DNA of 64,000 nt from Gimesia aquarii (GTDB taxonomy: Bacteria > Planctomycetota > Planctomycetia > Planctomycetales > Planctomycetaceae), in NCBI RefSeq assembly GCF_007748175.1, contig NZ_CP037422.1, positions 4,024,327-4,088,326 of the forward strand. Reading direction: 5' to 3'. The translations under genes and the position numbers were made by a program. Shown one piece after another: positions 34,879 to 44,744 of this stretch; the stretch's first letter is position 1; every line of letters begins with the position of its first letter. The notes below the pieces were generated by a model. That model saw only the letters and a program-made list of their open reading frames with translations, did no database searches and was not told the origin of the DNA.

Positions 34879-36684
34879 CTACGCTTTGATTTCTGGCAAG
34901 CCAATCTTTCGCCGAACACGGTTTGCTTCGTCCAAGGTGATATGATAGATATAGATTGAATATCCCACGATCTTTACTGGCTTGAAATGTTGTAAAAAAT
35001 ATTCATATGAACCATTTAAGTTATGTAATTTATGGATACTCAGTGCATACCACCCAGGCAGCGGCCCAATTTGTTTTAATTCTTCCTGAGTGAGCTCACT
35101 AAGATTAATTGTTCGTTTAATTTTCGGTGGAGGCGAAGAAGATTCTATTCCATAAATGCTGTACTTGTTAAAAATAAAACAGTCTACATGAAATGGTCTC
35201 GCTTCAGGATGGTTATCGTACCATTCTTTCAAATAGAAAAGGTTCTGGCCCCAATCGATATTTGCATCAATAAGGTAACGGTGCCCACCTTTCGGGCCTC
35301 CCGCTAATTCGTTGAAATAAGCCAAACTATGAGGGTAAATATACAAGCTACTTCCGACTGACCACACTAGGGATAAAACAACAATCAGAGGCATTATGAT
35401 TGTGTTCTGCTTCTTCTCTAAAAACAAACCAATTTTACTTATCCAAATAAAGACAAATGGGAAGCAGGGAAGTAAATATCTTAAGTATCGACTAAATCCT
35501 GTTTGAGAGCTAACCAACACAAAAATCACAATGGCTGGAGCGAGTAATACGATTTCGTTCTTCCAGTTAAACCTAAACTCTCTTCTCTTCCAATATGTCA
35601 TGCCAAATGCACAAAGAAATAATAACCACGTACCCAAAGGGACCTTCAACAATAAAGCTACAATGTAGTAGTACCACCACCCTCTGTCTTTCCATTCGCC
35701 GTTGAGATACGACCATTTTCCCTTTTCGAAATCTAGCTTTTGCAAGTCAATGCCTGATAGATAATTTTGGGGAACTGGTATTGGAATCTCTCCTAGCCAA
35801 CTTTCAGAAAAGCGGTTCCCACCAGATCCGTCATCAACAACCGAATCCTCCCCAGCTAAGGTCCTACTGGCAAATTGAAACGACTTCAATTGCTTGAACG
35901 ATCCAGAAAAACCATAGCCAAGATTGAGTAGATACAGTCCTAAAAGGAGTATCGTCACCAATTGTTTAATCTGTCTTGATCTAGGAATTGCGCGAGACTC
36001 TTCTCTGCTGATCCATTGCCAAGTAAGCCAGAGAACTGGCCACAGACCGAATAACACAATCCAAGTGGATTTTGTCAGTTCAGCGAGCCCCAGTGTGAGT
36101 CCTGCGATAAAGGTCTGTTGCCAGGTAAACTTTTGGAGCCAATTCCAGAAACAATAGCCTGCTAGAACCCCCATTGTGGCTGCGGTTGCATCAGGAGTGA
36201 TTGTCGCTCCCCAAGCCAGAATATTCGGTGAGAAACACCAGAGAGTTAACGCTATCAAACCTGAAGTTTTGCCATACAATTCGCTTGACCAGCGATAACA
36301 AATATAGCCACCGAGCAATAAGAATGGAATCAGCATCCATCGCGCAGAAACGAAATACCACTCCCAATCATCAGGGTTGATGTCAATAAAGTTTCTGCCC
36401 AGGTTCCACTCCGGACGAGATGTGAGCCCCTTTTTGTAACTACTCCAATCCCGTTTTGAAGAACTCAAAACAGCAGGGATTGCTGCGACCATTCTCACCA
36501 ACGGTGGATTAACTCGGTAGACGTCAAATTGGCCATATTCCCAATTATAGATGCCAGCCGGGAGGTGCCCCATTTCGTCTAAGACAGGGCTGTAGTGGAA
36601 TCCTATCCAAGAGACAGCAATTGTATTTGCTGCAAAAAGGAAGACTAAAATTATGGTATGATGAGCTGAAGAATTTCGATGCAT
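34879..36684 (-). CDS. GT39-type membrane glycosyltransferase (PMT/ArnT-like)
   Basis: 601 aa with about ten to twelve membrane spans. The first extracytoplasmic loop has LDEMGHLPAGIYNWEYGQFD and NPPLVRM, the acidic-motif region of dolichyl- or undecaprenyl-phosphate sugar transferases (PMT_2/ArnT-like). A soluble C-terminal tail has GGPKGGHRYLIDANIDWGQN, often seen in bacterial members of this group. The enzyme should take a polyprenyl-phosphate-linked sugar and add it to protein, lipid or polysaccharide outside the membrane. It is separated by about 670 bp from the next minus-strand gene, so it likely has its own promoter. The acceptor cannot be told from sequence. Confidence 0.85.
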   Translation of the reverse strand: MHRNSSAHHTIILVFLFAANTIAVSWIGFHYSPVLDEMGHLPAGIYNWEYGQFDVYRVNPPLVRMVAAIPAVLSSSKRDWSSYKKGLTSRPEWNLGRNFIDINPDDWEWYFVSARWMLIPFLLLGGYICYRWSSELYGKTSGLIALTLWCFSPNILAWGATITPDATAATMGVLAGYCFWNWLQKFTWQQTFIAGLTLGLAELTKSTWIVLFGLWPVLWLTWQWISREESRAIPRSRQIKQLVTILLLGLYLLNLGYGFSGSFKQLKSFQFASRTLAGEDSVVDDGSGGNRFSESWLGEIPIPVPQNYLSGIDLQKLDFEKGKWSYLNGEWKDRGWWYYYIVALLLKVPLGTWLLFLCAFGMTYWKRREFRFNWKNEIVLLAPAIVIFVLVSSQTGFSRYLRYLLPCFPFVFIWISKIGLFLEKKQNTIIMPLIVVLSLVWSVGSSLYIYPHSLAYFNELAGGPKGGHRYLIDANIDWGQNLFYLKEWYDNHPEARPFHVDCFIFNKYSIYGIESSSPPPKIKRTINLSELTQEELKQIGPLPGWYALSIHKLHNLNGSYEYFLQHFKPVKIVGYSIYIYHITLDEANRVRRKIGLPEIKA

Positions 36685-37355
36685 GCTCGATTTCGATCTC
36701 TCTATCTAAAAACTCAATTCAATATAAGAAATATTGATTGACTTTCTAAGCCGATTGTAATTCAGAGTAACGTTGTTGAAGTAAGCCCACCAGTCTAAAC
36801 TCTTCGAAATGAGCTTGGAACTAGGATCCATACAGATTATAGGAATACAGTCTTCAGCCTCTTTGATTCGATCCAGAAATCAGCTGTCAGCTGGGTTCCA
36901 CCTAAATGGCTATTCTCTCTCATTGGTGTGACTTGGCTTTCGACCGCGTTTTTCGAACCCGGTGGTATGCCCCAAAAAGTCGGTCCGGGGTCATGGAAGT
37001 TCGTGTTAGGTATGACCTCCGCAGGCTGCTGAAAACAAACCCGTGCCTATCTAATAAGCCCAAAAAAGAAGCCGCTTTGGATGATGTGGCCTTGGTATCT
37101 AGAAGCTGAGAGGCATTTATCGTAACGTTAAACTGAGAGATAATAGAAAAAGAACTGACAAAGAACTTATGATGTGCACTTTCCAAGATGAACTCGAATC
37201 ACACTCCCTCAAAACGAAAACCTTGATAATTATTGAGTTAAAACTGCGTATCCTAATTCAAACACAAACACTTGGAACCTTTTACAGAGCCCTACTCAAT
37301 TTGTATTTTGCTCTGATTAAAGATTGTCGCAACAATGATCGCGTTCCCAGCCATC
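36685..37355. other. Intergenic with a possible degenerate coding remnant
   Basis: No intact gene. One plus-strand frame from about 36860 reads FDSIQKSAVSWVPPKW, FFEPGGMPQKVGPGSWKF and GMTSAGC before a TGA, and then continues in frame (PLWMMWPWYLEAE). The composition looks coding-like and not random, but the frame has no start and an internal stop. It may be a decayed gene or a dispersed repeat. The rest (37120-37355) shows nothing and should hold the promoter of the GT39 gene. Confidence 0.3.
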
Positions 37356-38405
37356 TTAGACCTTTTTATTTTCAGTCGATAAAGATGTTGGGAAATAGTT
37401 TAGTTTTAACCTAGCCAAAAACAATTTTAATCGTGTAGCCAAATATCCACAACCATAAGAAATATGCATGAGAATAGCTTGTGAGAAAACTACAAAGACA
37501 GCCAGTACTTCGTTCAGACAAATTCCCGCTTGCAGCGCTAAAATAAAAATTAAACATAGATATGCAAACACCGGAAGAGAAGACCAGAACGTCAAAGTTG
37601 GTGCTATCACTGTCGTCAGAGTCAGCAGAATAATATATAAGCACAATAGCGCAGGAGCAGCATGAATCAATTCATGCATTCCCCTGGTCTTTGCTAATCT
37701 GACTCTAGCACACCCTTTTAAATATGCTTCACGCGAAAGTTGTTTTAGTGTTTTTTGTTCGTTATGAGTGATTTTAGCTGTGGGCACAAATAAGATTTCA
37801 GCACCTTGCTGTCTAACGCGATCTGCAAATTCAATATCTTCACCATGTCGCTGTGCTGGGAAACCACCTGCTGCAACAGCAACCTCTCTTGCAACGGCAA
37901 CATTACTAGTGCGAGGAAAATACTTCATATGAATGGCTGTCCGAGGGTCACGTGCTCCCCCTGCACCGATCATACTGGACATAAGAAAGTTCATGCAGCG
38001 TCCTGACAGGTAATCAGCATTTTGAAAGTCAATCAACCCACCAGTCATCCTTGCGTTCGACGACTCAATAGGAACGATTAACTCCTCAAGCCAATCAGAG
38101 TCTGGGATACAATCAGAATCTGTGAATGCGGTGATTGTGCCCACAGAATGTGATAAGCCCAAATTTCGAGCGGCTCCCGGCCCCTGGTTGACTTGTTTGA
38201 AATACTTTATGGTAGGGTTACTTGGAGATTGAAATTCTTCAACGATTGTTTGAATATTCTCGGTAGAACCATCATCACATATCAGAATTTCAAACCTAGA
38301 AGCTGAAATTGATTGTTGCATAAGTGATGATAATAAAACCTTGAGATCACTTGATCTGTTATAAACAGGGACAATTACTGATGCACGTAATTTACTAAAA
38401 GACAT
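37356..38405 (-). CDS. GT2 family glycosyltransferase with C-terminal membrane segments
   Basis: 349 aa from the ATG at 38405 (AAGGGG upstream). The GT-A fold begins ASVIVPVYNRSSDLK; LICDDGST, GAARNLGL and TAFTDSDCIPD (DxD, metal and nucleotide-sugar binding) follow, and GEDIEFADRVRQQG is the general-base region. Hydrophobic stretches near 245-310 probably place the C-terminus in the membrane. Such enzymes add sugars on the cytoplasmic face during polysaccharide or glycolipid synthesis. It follows the flippase gene by about 180 bp on the same strand. Confidence 0.9.
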   Translation of the reverse strand: MSFSKLRASVIVPVYNRSSDLKVLLSSLMQQSISASRFEILICDDGSTENIQTIVEEFQSPSNPTIKYFKQVNQGPGAARNLGLSHSVGTITAFTDSDCIPDSDWLEELIVPIESSNARMTGGLIDFQNADYLSGRCMNFLMSSMIGAGGARDPRTAIHMKYFPRTSNVAVAREVAVAAGGFPAQRHGEDIEFADRVRQQGAEILFVPTAKITHNEQKTLKQLSREAYLKGCARVRLAKTRGMHELIHAAPALLCLYIILLTLTTVIAPTLTFWSSLPVFAYLCLIFILALQAGICLNEVLAVFVVFSQAILMHISYGCGYLATRLKLFLARLKLNYFPTSLSTENKKV

Positions 38406-38583
38406 CACTTTCCCCTTTAACTAAAGCACATATATCCATAAATGCATATACGCTAGAGTAATAATGGGTACATGTAGTGACTAGTGCCCCTAGTTCTATG
38501 TAAGCTATAGTACACTTGCAAACTGTAGGTTCAACAAAATTCAATCAAATTTTCAGTTTTTTTTGAATTTTGTTTTGTGGTTC

Positions 38584-40014
38584 TCATCTAAGGTGAAATT
38601 TAAGCTCCCCTAAGATTTTTAGTGAGAGAAGATAAATGGCCACCGTTAAAACACCAGCGATGATTACCGTTTTTATGTCTTCAATTTCTATAAACACAGC
38701 TCCTACCCATAGTGTGAGAAGACTTGCAAAAATTGACCGAATAAGAGACATGATTGGAAAGAATGAATTCAGTCTAATGTTCAAAACATAAAAAAGAATC
38801 ATACACCCAGAGATTCCAGTAATGATCATCGACCAGATCACACCATCGATCCCGTAATTCGGTATCAAGGTGAGTGCAAACAGCAACCCTAGACATCCAA
38901 TTACAATCATAGAATAAAATCGATGCCGTAATAAGTTTGAAGCATTGAATACATCACCTAGCACCCAGATGATTGTGATGCCAAGCATGCCAATCGTTAA
39001 TCCCCCCAAGATATAGCCTGAACCTCGGAAATCTGCACCAAACAACAGAGTAATCATTGTATCTCCCAAACAGAATGCAGCCGTAATTCCCAAGCCTCCT
39101 AAAATAAAAATTCCACTTAAGATTTGGCGTAAAAGAACTGCCGCATCTTCAGCATTATTATTAGCAATCAAATTTGAAAAAGTGGAGAACGTACCACGAG
39201 GAATTGCCAATCCTAATGGAATGATAGCATGAGCCAGAGTGAAGCATGCTGCAAATAGTCCGATACTAATATCATCTGTACTGAAAGATTTTAAAATCCA
39301 TAGATTTAAAGGTGCAAGTAACGAGGTAATGACTTCTGCAAACGGTGCAAGCCGAAGCCAATTTATGAATTCTGGTAACAAGTCCCTATTCATGTTATTA
39401 GGACTTTTAGCATTTTTTCTGGCTAACCTACTCACAATAACACCACTTAGAGTGGCACTTAATATTGCCGCTACTGCCAATCCAATAAAACAACGTATTA
39501 AGCCAGTGCCTCCCAGTAATAGCACCCACACACAAGTAATTCGAAAACCTCCATGAGTTGCAATTAAAATCGCTTGTATTCGATGATATCCAGCCCCATT
39601 AAGTAAAAGCCAAGAAGGTTCGAGTACACCAGCTTTGACTACAAGTTCAACTGTGATTAATAATAAGAGAGGCCGAAGGGCAAAATCACGCAAAAGTAAA
39701 GAAATATAGGGAGCTAGACATCCAAATAGCAAAGCGATTGCAATACAAGCAGGAAGTTGAACCGTCCATAATGAGATCCACATATTGTGAAGTTGATTTC
39801 GATCAACGCTGACAAAACGTGCTAGTGCTTTTGGAATAGCACTGACAAGCGCCATCGATAAAGAAAGAAGAATTGTCGATACTACAACAAAACTTCCATA
39901 TTCAGCAGGCTGTAAGTAACGGGCCACCAGTGATTGCAGGAAAAACCCAGCTACCAATGCAAATAATTGAGAAATCCCAAATAGTCCAACTGACTTCAAT
40001 GGTTGAATTTTCAT
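38584..40014 (-). CDS. Wzx-type polysaccharide flippase
   Basis: 476 aa, 12-14 membrane spans spread over the full length, in the order typical of the MATE/MVF-like oligosaccharide flippases: GISQLFALVAGFFLQSLVAR at the start with YLQPAEYGSF, and a basic loop SRLARKNAKSPNNMNRD in the middle. It would move a lipid-linked oligosaccharide across the cytoplasmic membrane. Lies 69 bp downstream of a GT39-type gene and upstream of a GT2 gene, all minus strand, forming an export and assembly set. No polymerase (Wzy) gene is recognisable next to it. Confidence 0.85.
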   Translation of the reverse strand: MKIQPLKSVGLFGISQLFALVAGFFLQSLVARYLQPAEYGSFVVVSTILLSLSMALVSAIPKALARFVSVDRNQLHNMWISLWTVQLPACIAIALLFGCLAPYISLLLRDFALRPLLLLITVELVVKAGVLEPSWLLLNGAGYHRIQAILIATHGGFRITCVWVLLLGGTGLIRCFIGLAVAAILSATLSGVIVSRLARKNAKSPNNMNRDLLPEFINWLRLAPFAEVITSLLAPLNLWILKSFSTDDISIGLFAACFTLAHAIIPLGLAIPRGTFSTFSNLIANNNAEDAAVLLRQILSGIFILGGLGITAAFCLGDTMITLLFGADFRGSGYILGGLTIGMLGITIIWVLGDVFNASNLLRHRFYSMIVIGCLGLLFALTLIPNYGIDGVIWSMIITGISGCMILFYVLNIRLNSFFPIMSLIRSIFASLLTLWVGAVFIEIEDIKTVIIAGVLTVAIYLLSLKILGELKFHLR

Positions 40015-40083
40015 TTAACGCTAGATCTTATCCTGTTCAGTTGGTGTGAAGCGTTATTTTTGTCGAAAAGTGGAATCGCTACA

Positions 40084-41757
40084 TTATTTTGTACTGATAT
40101 AATGATACAATTCCACTGGAGATTCCCAGTATAAATCCTGTTTAAAGCTTAAGGGATCTTTTGTAGACAAAATCATGATTTCTGAATCAACGCAATCTGC
40201 TGGGAACTTATTTTTTGAAAACGTCATGTATGAATCACTGGATATCAGCCAGATCCCAGTAGGTTTCTTTAACGCTACCTCTTCCGGTGTAATCATGTCT
40301 GAATTCAATAATTGAGACTCCCCATTAACAAGAAACCGATCTTTTCTCTCATTGGCTAGAAAAACAGGTGTCTGATTTCTGGCATAGTATTGCGCAAGAA
40401 AAAAAATAAACGGAGTTTCTGCAATAATCAGTTCATTGGGTTTTTTATTCTGCAAAATATAGTGAATTGCTGCACGCATCCCAGGTTTATTATTTTTCCC
40501 AATCATATCCCAATTGAGAAAACAAGATTGAATAAACCAGGAAACGACCACAAATCCAATAAGTATTCTCTCTAAGCGACGTGGAATGCGAGAGGTCAGC
40601 CAGGCAATTCCTGCTAACCAACTTAATTGAGCAAAAATCAAGTAGCGAGCATCGAAGATACTACGCTTAGAGTAAATAGAATAAATACACATCAAGATCA
40701 CTGGAATTGCTCCCATAAAGGAAAGATAAACTCCAGGCCAACCAAATCGTGTAGCAAGTATTATCCAAAGAAAAATTAAGCTCACTGCAACAAACCAAGG
40801 AAAAATGGTTTCTTTTAAAGGCCTTTGTGCAGATGTTTGAAAAATCGATGCAAACATTTCGTTAGCGAACTTTTGTGCTGAAAATGGACGAGACCAGGAA
40901 TTTTTTAGTTTTGTTGATTGCTTTTGAACATTCAGAAACCAGGGACCGTAGAGTAGTACAAATAAAACGGCAACTGTCACAAATTTTAAACGAATTTTAT
41001 TTAAGACTGTTTTCTCTTCATTTGAATTGATACATGTTTGAGTACTCTGACCATCGTCTACCAAAGAACCTATATTTTGGTTTTGCCTCTTGAAATTAAA
41101 ATGATGGTAAAGCCGTTTAATCAATGCTGGGAGCCATAAGAAGAGAATGGCAAACCCCCATTGCGCAGCTACTGAAAAAAGTCCTAGATTATGCGTGTAA
41201 CACAGAGCAGTTGCTGAAATTGCATAAAAAGCACAATTACTCCAAGTAGACTTTGTGAGGCTTAGTAGGCGTATGAAGAAAATATTACTACAAGCTAAAA
41301 GAAATACGGCTAAAGTGTAGCCGCGTACTTGTTGGGCCGCATGAATGTGTAAAATACTGAACGCCACTAAGCTAACCGCTATGAATCCGGCAAATTTATA
41401 TTGTTCCGTTTTTTCTGTCTGCTTTTGCCATGTTAGTAAATGTAAGTCTTGCATGAAGAAAAAAAGTACAGGAAGTGTTGCAATACCAGCAAAGATACTC
41501 AAACCTCTCATTGCAATCTCTGAATCACCAAATATGTGTGACCAGAAATGCAATGTAAGAAAATAAAGTGGTGGATGAGGCATCGTGGGTTCCCCTGCCC
41601 GCTCAATCAACAATGAAACAGGAAATGATTGTAGCTTCCACGAAAGAGACTCATCAAACCATAGCCCTCGCGCATCCGCACCATAGATTCGAACGCCCAA
41701 GGCAGCAAGGATTAGTAGAATAAAAACTGACCAAGACACTTTCATACGCATCGACAT
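40084..41757 (-). CDS. GT39-type membrane glycosyltransferase (second copy)
   Basis: 557 aa, about ten membrane spans. LWFDESLSW in the first loop carries the Asp-Glu pair typical of PMT_2/ArnT-like enzymes, followed by EPTMPHPPLYFLTLHFW. A soluble C-terminal domain follows the membrane part. Several close ATGs (41757, 41751, 41745) could start it. It would use a polyprenyl-phosphate sugar donor at the outer face of the membrane. It resembles the protein at 34879-36684 in type but is not a close copy. Acceptor unknown; grouped with the flippase and GT2 genes. Confidence 0.85.
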   Translation of the reverse strand: MSMRMKVSWSVFILLILAALGVRIYGADARGLWFDESLSWKLQSFPVSLLIERAGEPTMPHPPLYFLTLHFWSHIFGDSEIAMRGLSIFAGIATLPVLFFFMQDLHLLTWQKQTEKTEQYKFAGFIAVSLVAFSILHIHAAQQVRGYTLAVFLLACSNIFFIRLLSLTKSTWSNCAFYAISATALCYTHNLGLFSVAAQWGFAILFLWLPALIKRLYHHFNFKRQNQNIGSLVDDGQSTQTCINSNEEKTVLNKIRLKFVTVAVLFVLLYGPWFLNVQKQSTKLKNSWSRPFSAQKFANEMFASIFQTSAQRPLKETIFPWFVAVSLIFLWIILATRFGWPGVYLSFMGAIPVILMCIYSIYSKRSIFDARYLIFAQLSWLAGIAWLTSRIPRRLERILIGFVVVSWFIQSCFLNWDMIGKNNKPGMRAAIHYILQNKKPNELIIAETPFIFFLAQYYARNQTPVFLANERKDRFLVNGESQLLNSDMITPEEVALKKPTGIWLISSDSYMTFSKNKFPADCVDSEIMILSTKDPLSFKQDLYWESPVELYHYISTK

Positions 41758-41833
41758 GCTTTCAAAAATGATTGAATAGAACTGATGTTCTTTTGATTAA
41801 CTTCATGTGCAATCAGTTAAAAATTACTTTCTA

Positions 41834-42700
41834 CTAATTCTTGATTTTCACTTTTGAGAGTAAGTTCGATTTCAGTATGAAACAGAAACCAAATATGACA
41901 ACGGCTAAAAGTATTCCAATTGCAATTAAGAGATATACTACCAAGTCAGCATTGACATTAGCTGGCATTTTTGTAGGAGGCAGAATGGCGATCTCCAGAT
42001 CTTTCCATAGGAACTCTAAATTAACATTAGCATCTCCCTGAGAACTTCCCACACGTAATGTTTTCAAGGGCAAAATAGAGAATTTATTCCTATGGATTTC
42101 TCGAAAAGACGCATCATTTTTTTCAGCAACAGAATAGATTAAGGTTTCTCCTTTACGCTCAAGCCTAAGCTGTCCTTCCATATTAGTTGTCTCGAACATT
42201 CTTACTGAATGTTTTCTTGCTTTTCCAGTACCTGTTGCACGATGGGCCTTATATACATTTTTTCCATCACTTCGACAGATCCTGCCAATTGTTGCTGACG
42301 TACCTCCTTCAACACCAATATAAATTTCAGGTCCCACACCATATCCCGATGATGGAGTATCTAATGTGATAATCTGAAATGTTGCAGTGATTCTAAAATC
42401 ACCGGGGATTTCAAAATGAGGACCAAACCCGATCGGAGCAACCTTGTCCTCGTCAGACAATTTCGTTCTCAGCCCCTCTTTGGTAGGCCGAATGAATCTA
42501 TGAGTGCGTTTCCCATAAAGCTTCAAGGTTTTATCATCAAATTTTTCTTCCAGAAAATCAAACCGAGTGATTTGGTCCTGAATATGATTTTCTTCTGCAA
42601 GGGACGTTTTACTGATTAACAAAAAAAACAGAATGAGGGAATTAAAATGTTTGAAATTGATATTTACTGACATAAGCTTTCTATTGTTATTATTTTCCAT
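41834..42700 (-). CDS. Secreted membrane-anchored DUF1583-like protein A
   Basis: 288 aa from the ATG at 42700; an ATG at 42673 gives a better signal peptide (basic start, then LILFFLLISKTSLA). The middle is a beta-rich, jelly-roll-like region with GFGPHFEIPGDFRITATF and GPEIYIGV, resembling the planctomycete DUF1583 domain. A C-terminal membrane helix (VVYLLIAIGILLAVVIFGF) and basic tail complete it. It should be anchored with the domain outside the cytoplasm. A paralogue is the next gene upstream (42802-43668). Function unknown; a carbohydrate or glycan-binding role is a guess from the fold and neighbours. Confidence 0.7.
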   Translation of the reverse strand: MENNNNRKLMSVNINFKHFNSLILFFLLISKTSLAEENHIQDQITRFDFLEEKFDDKTLKLYGKRTHRFIRPTKEGLRTKLSDEDKVAPIGFGPHFEIPGDFRITATFQIITLDTPSSGYGVGPEIYIGVEGGTSATIGRICRSDGKNVYKAHRATGTGKARKHSVRMFETTNMEGQLRLERKGETLIYSVAEKNDASFREIHRNKFSILPLKTLRVGSSQGDANVNLEFLWKDLEIAILPPTKMPANVNADLVVYLLIAIGILLAVVIFGFCFILKSNLLSKVKIKN

Positions 42701-42801
42701 GAGTATTTAACAAATGTCTTTTTTTATGTTTTAAAATTGCGACTGGCTCTAAGGTTGCTATCTTTAATTGAAAAAGGGATCACTGAAACTTGTTCTTAAA
42801 A

Positions 42802-43668
42802 TTATCGTCGTTTAAACCAGATCATGACGCTTACCAGTATTAGTAGTGCGACACAGGAGATGATGCTCCAATAGAATGGGATACTTGTTTTTGTTTGAAT
42901 TGGATTGTAACTAGGTTGATGCAGTTTTTCTCCTTTCGCTAGTTTTGAAGGTAGATCAAGAAGTGACTCCGCTTTCACATCTAAAGTTTCCCAAATCACT
43001 TGAACCGGTGTCTCTGTATCGCTCTGCTGAAGTCCGATACGAATCAGGTCTACGTTGGCATCACTAAACTCGACCTCGCGCAATTTTATAAATTCATTAT
43101 TTTGTTCCTCTTTAATAGAGAACGAAATTGTCTTGTCATTGCGAGTTAGTCTCAGTACACCTGAATTAAACTTAGTATTGTATAATTTGACGTCATACTT
43201 GCGTTTTTCATCAACTGTTCTAGAAAGACTCGTGCTGTAAACGTGACCCTCTTTTGGGCGTTGTAATCTACCGATTAATGCACTTGTTTCTGGTTCATCA
43301 CTAAGTCTGATATAAATGCTAGGCCCCTGGCCGTAACCTTTTTTAGGTTGAGTCCACGATGGAATCTTATAAGATGCTGATATTTCAAAATCGCCATGAA
43401 TTCGAAAACGAGTACCAAAGCCGATTACAGGGATGTTCGCTTTTGCAGGCTTCTTCATCAAGACTCCCTTGTTAGTCGGAAGTATTAACCTGACTGTACC
43501 CGCCTTAAGAGGAACAAGTGTTTCATTGTCAAATTGCTTGCTTCGAAAATCAGCACTGTATGTATCAGAGAGATGACTTTCTCCTGTTAATGGCAGCGGG
43601 AATAGTAGAAATAAAACCAGCAATGTAAGTTGTTTTTGAATATGTTGTATTAATCTACGACTCGTCAA
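42802..43668 (-). CDS. Secreted membrane-anchored DUF1583-like protein B
   Basis: 288 aa, same plan as its downstream neighbour: signal peptide (TLLVLFLLFPLPLTG), the beta-rich region with GFGTRFRIHGDFEISASY and GPSIYIRL, and a C-terminal membrane helix. The two are clearly paralogous but well diverged. Translation probably begins at a TTG at 43668 that overlaps the stop codon of the upstream DUF1559 gene (TTGA); the next ATG lies far inside. This overlap implies coupling to the pseudopilin-like gene. Function unknown. Confidence 0.7.
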   Translation of the reverse strand: MTSRRLIQHIQKQLTLLVLFLLFPLPLTGESHLSDTYSADFRSKQFDNETLVPLKAGTVRLILPTNKGVLMKKPAKANIPVIGFGTRFRIHGDFEISASYKIPSWTQPKKGYGQGPSIYIRLSDEPETSALIGRLQRPKEGHVYSTSLSRTVDEKRKYDVKLYNTKFNSGVLRLTRNDKTISFSIKEEQNNEFIKLREVEFSDANVDLIRIGLQQSDTETPVQVIWETLDVKAESLLDLPSKLAKGEKLHQPSYNPIQTKTSIPFYWSIISCVALLILVSVMIWFKRR

Positions 43669-44690
43669 AGTGATTCCGCTCCCGAAATAGTCCCCATAGC
43701 TTGCCAGACAATGAGACTTATGTTCTCGTTTATAAATCGAACGGATCCATCACCAAAAAGGACATTCACCCCGCCTGGGTGACGACTGGAAGGGGGCAAT
43801 ACAACCCCATCCCAGGTGAATCCATTTTTGCAGCTGACTCGATTCGGATTTAAGGTATGGTTATAGCGCGTCCAGTTCATATTTCCTTCGAGCCAGGTTT
43901 GTCCCGCGTCTATATCGTGCATGTAAGCGGGTGCAGTTTGAGGCGTTAAACCTCCACACGCAATCCTGAATTGGTTCTCAGTCCAGACACCATTCAAATC
44001 ATATAAATCAGATTTTAAGTCGTGTTGTAATTTATTCCAGGTTCCTTTGACTCGTTCACTAAACATAGCTGTGTTGGATAGGCCATCTGTGACATCACTG
44101 AATTGAACGCTACTAATTTGGCCAAACATTCCATTTCCATTTCGCCCCGACCAGCTACTTCCATTGCAAGACCGGTAATTATTATGCCCCCAAATACTTT
44201 GTAAATTATCGATATCGCTGGGACACAAAAATGTTGGTATCGTAGCTATTGCAGCAGGTCCATTTATTATTTCATTAAAGCGAGGAATAATCTGATCCTG
44301 CACGTCATTCCCGGCGTTAACAAATGGAGTAAAGGGGGCAACGTTAAAATCTAAAAGATTATAAACATTTACCTGATCAAGATACGGCAGCAACATGGAG
44401 TGAGTGGAATACCTTCGATCTTGTAATGTTCCTAACGAAGTCACTGATCCATCATGGTCAAGACCAACTCCAAATGGTAAAACTTTATGCGCCTCATGGT
44501 AGGAATGTAGAGCAATACCGATTTGTTTGAGATTATTATTGCATTGCATTTTTCTCGCAGATTCACGCGCTGCTTGCACTGCAGGTACCGTAATTCCAAT
44601 CAGCAAAGCAATAATAGTGATGGCAACTAGTAATTCGATTAATGTAAATCCTGCCCCATGAATAAAATTCTTTTCTTTCTCTCTTTGCAT
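43665..44690 (-). CDS. DUF1559 pseudopilin-like protein
   Basis: 341 aa, ATG at 44690 with AGAGGT upstream. It starts with a type IV prepilin signal: basic lead, then G-FTLIELLVAITIIALL with the Glu at +5 after the cleavage site, expected to be cut and N-methylated by a prepilin peptidase. The body is the planctomycete DUF1559 domain (AARESARKMQCNNNLKQIGI, LLPYLDQ, and FGDGSVRFI near the end). This family is very abundant in planctomycetes and thought to lie at the cell surface, but its role is unknown. It overlaps the next gene, a DUF1583-like protein, and follows a methyltransferase gene by 54 bp. Confidence 0.9.
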   Translation of the reverse strand: MQREKEKNFIHGAGFTLIELLVAITIIALLIGITVPAVQAARESARKMQCNNNLKQIGIALHSYHEAHKVLPFGVGLDHDGSVTSLGTLQDRRYSTHSMLLPYLDQVNVYNLLDFNVAPFTPFVNAGNDVQDQIIPRFNEIINGPAAIATIPTFLCPSDIDNLQSIWGHNNYRSCNGSSWSGRNGNGMFGQISSVQFSDVTDGLSNTAMFSERVKGTWNKLQHDLKSDLYDLNGVWTENQFRIACGGLTPQTAPAYMHDIDAGQTWLEGNMNWTRYNHTLNPNRVSCKNGFTWDGVVLPPSSRHPGGVNVLFGDGSVRFINENISLIVWQAMGTISGAESL

Positions 44691-44744
44691 GGTGACCTCT
44701 CATAATTCTTTGGCGATAATGATTAAAAAAGTGATTTCATAGGT

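Noticed and set aside
37468..38006. Short plus-strand frames inside the GT2 gene
   Set aside because: Antisense shadows of a gene with all GT2 motifs.
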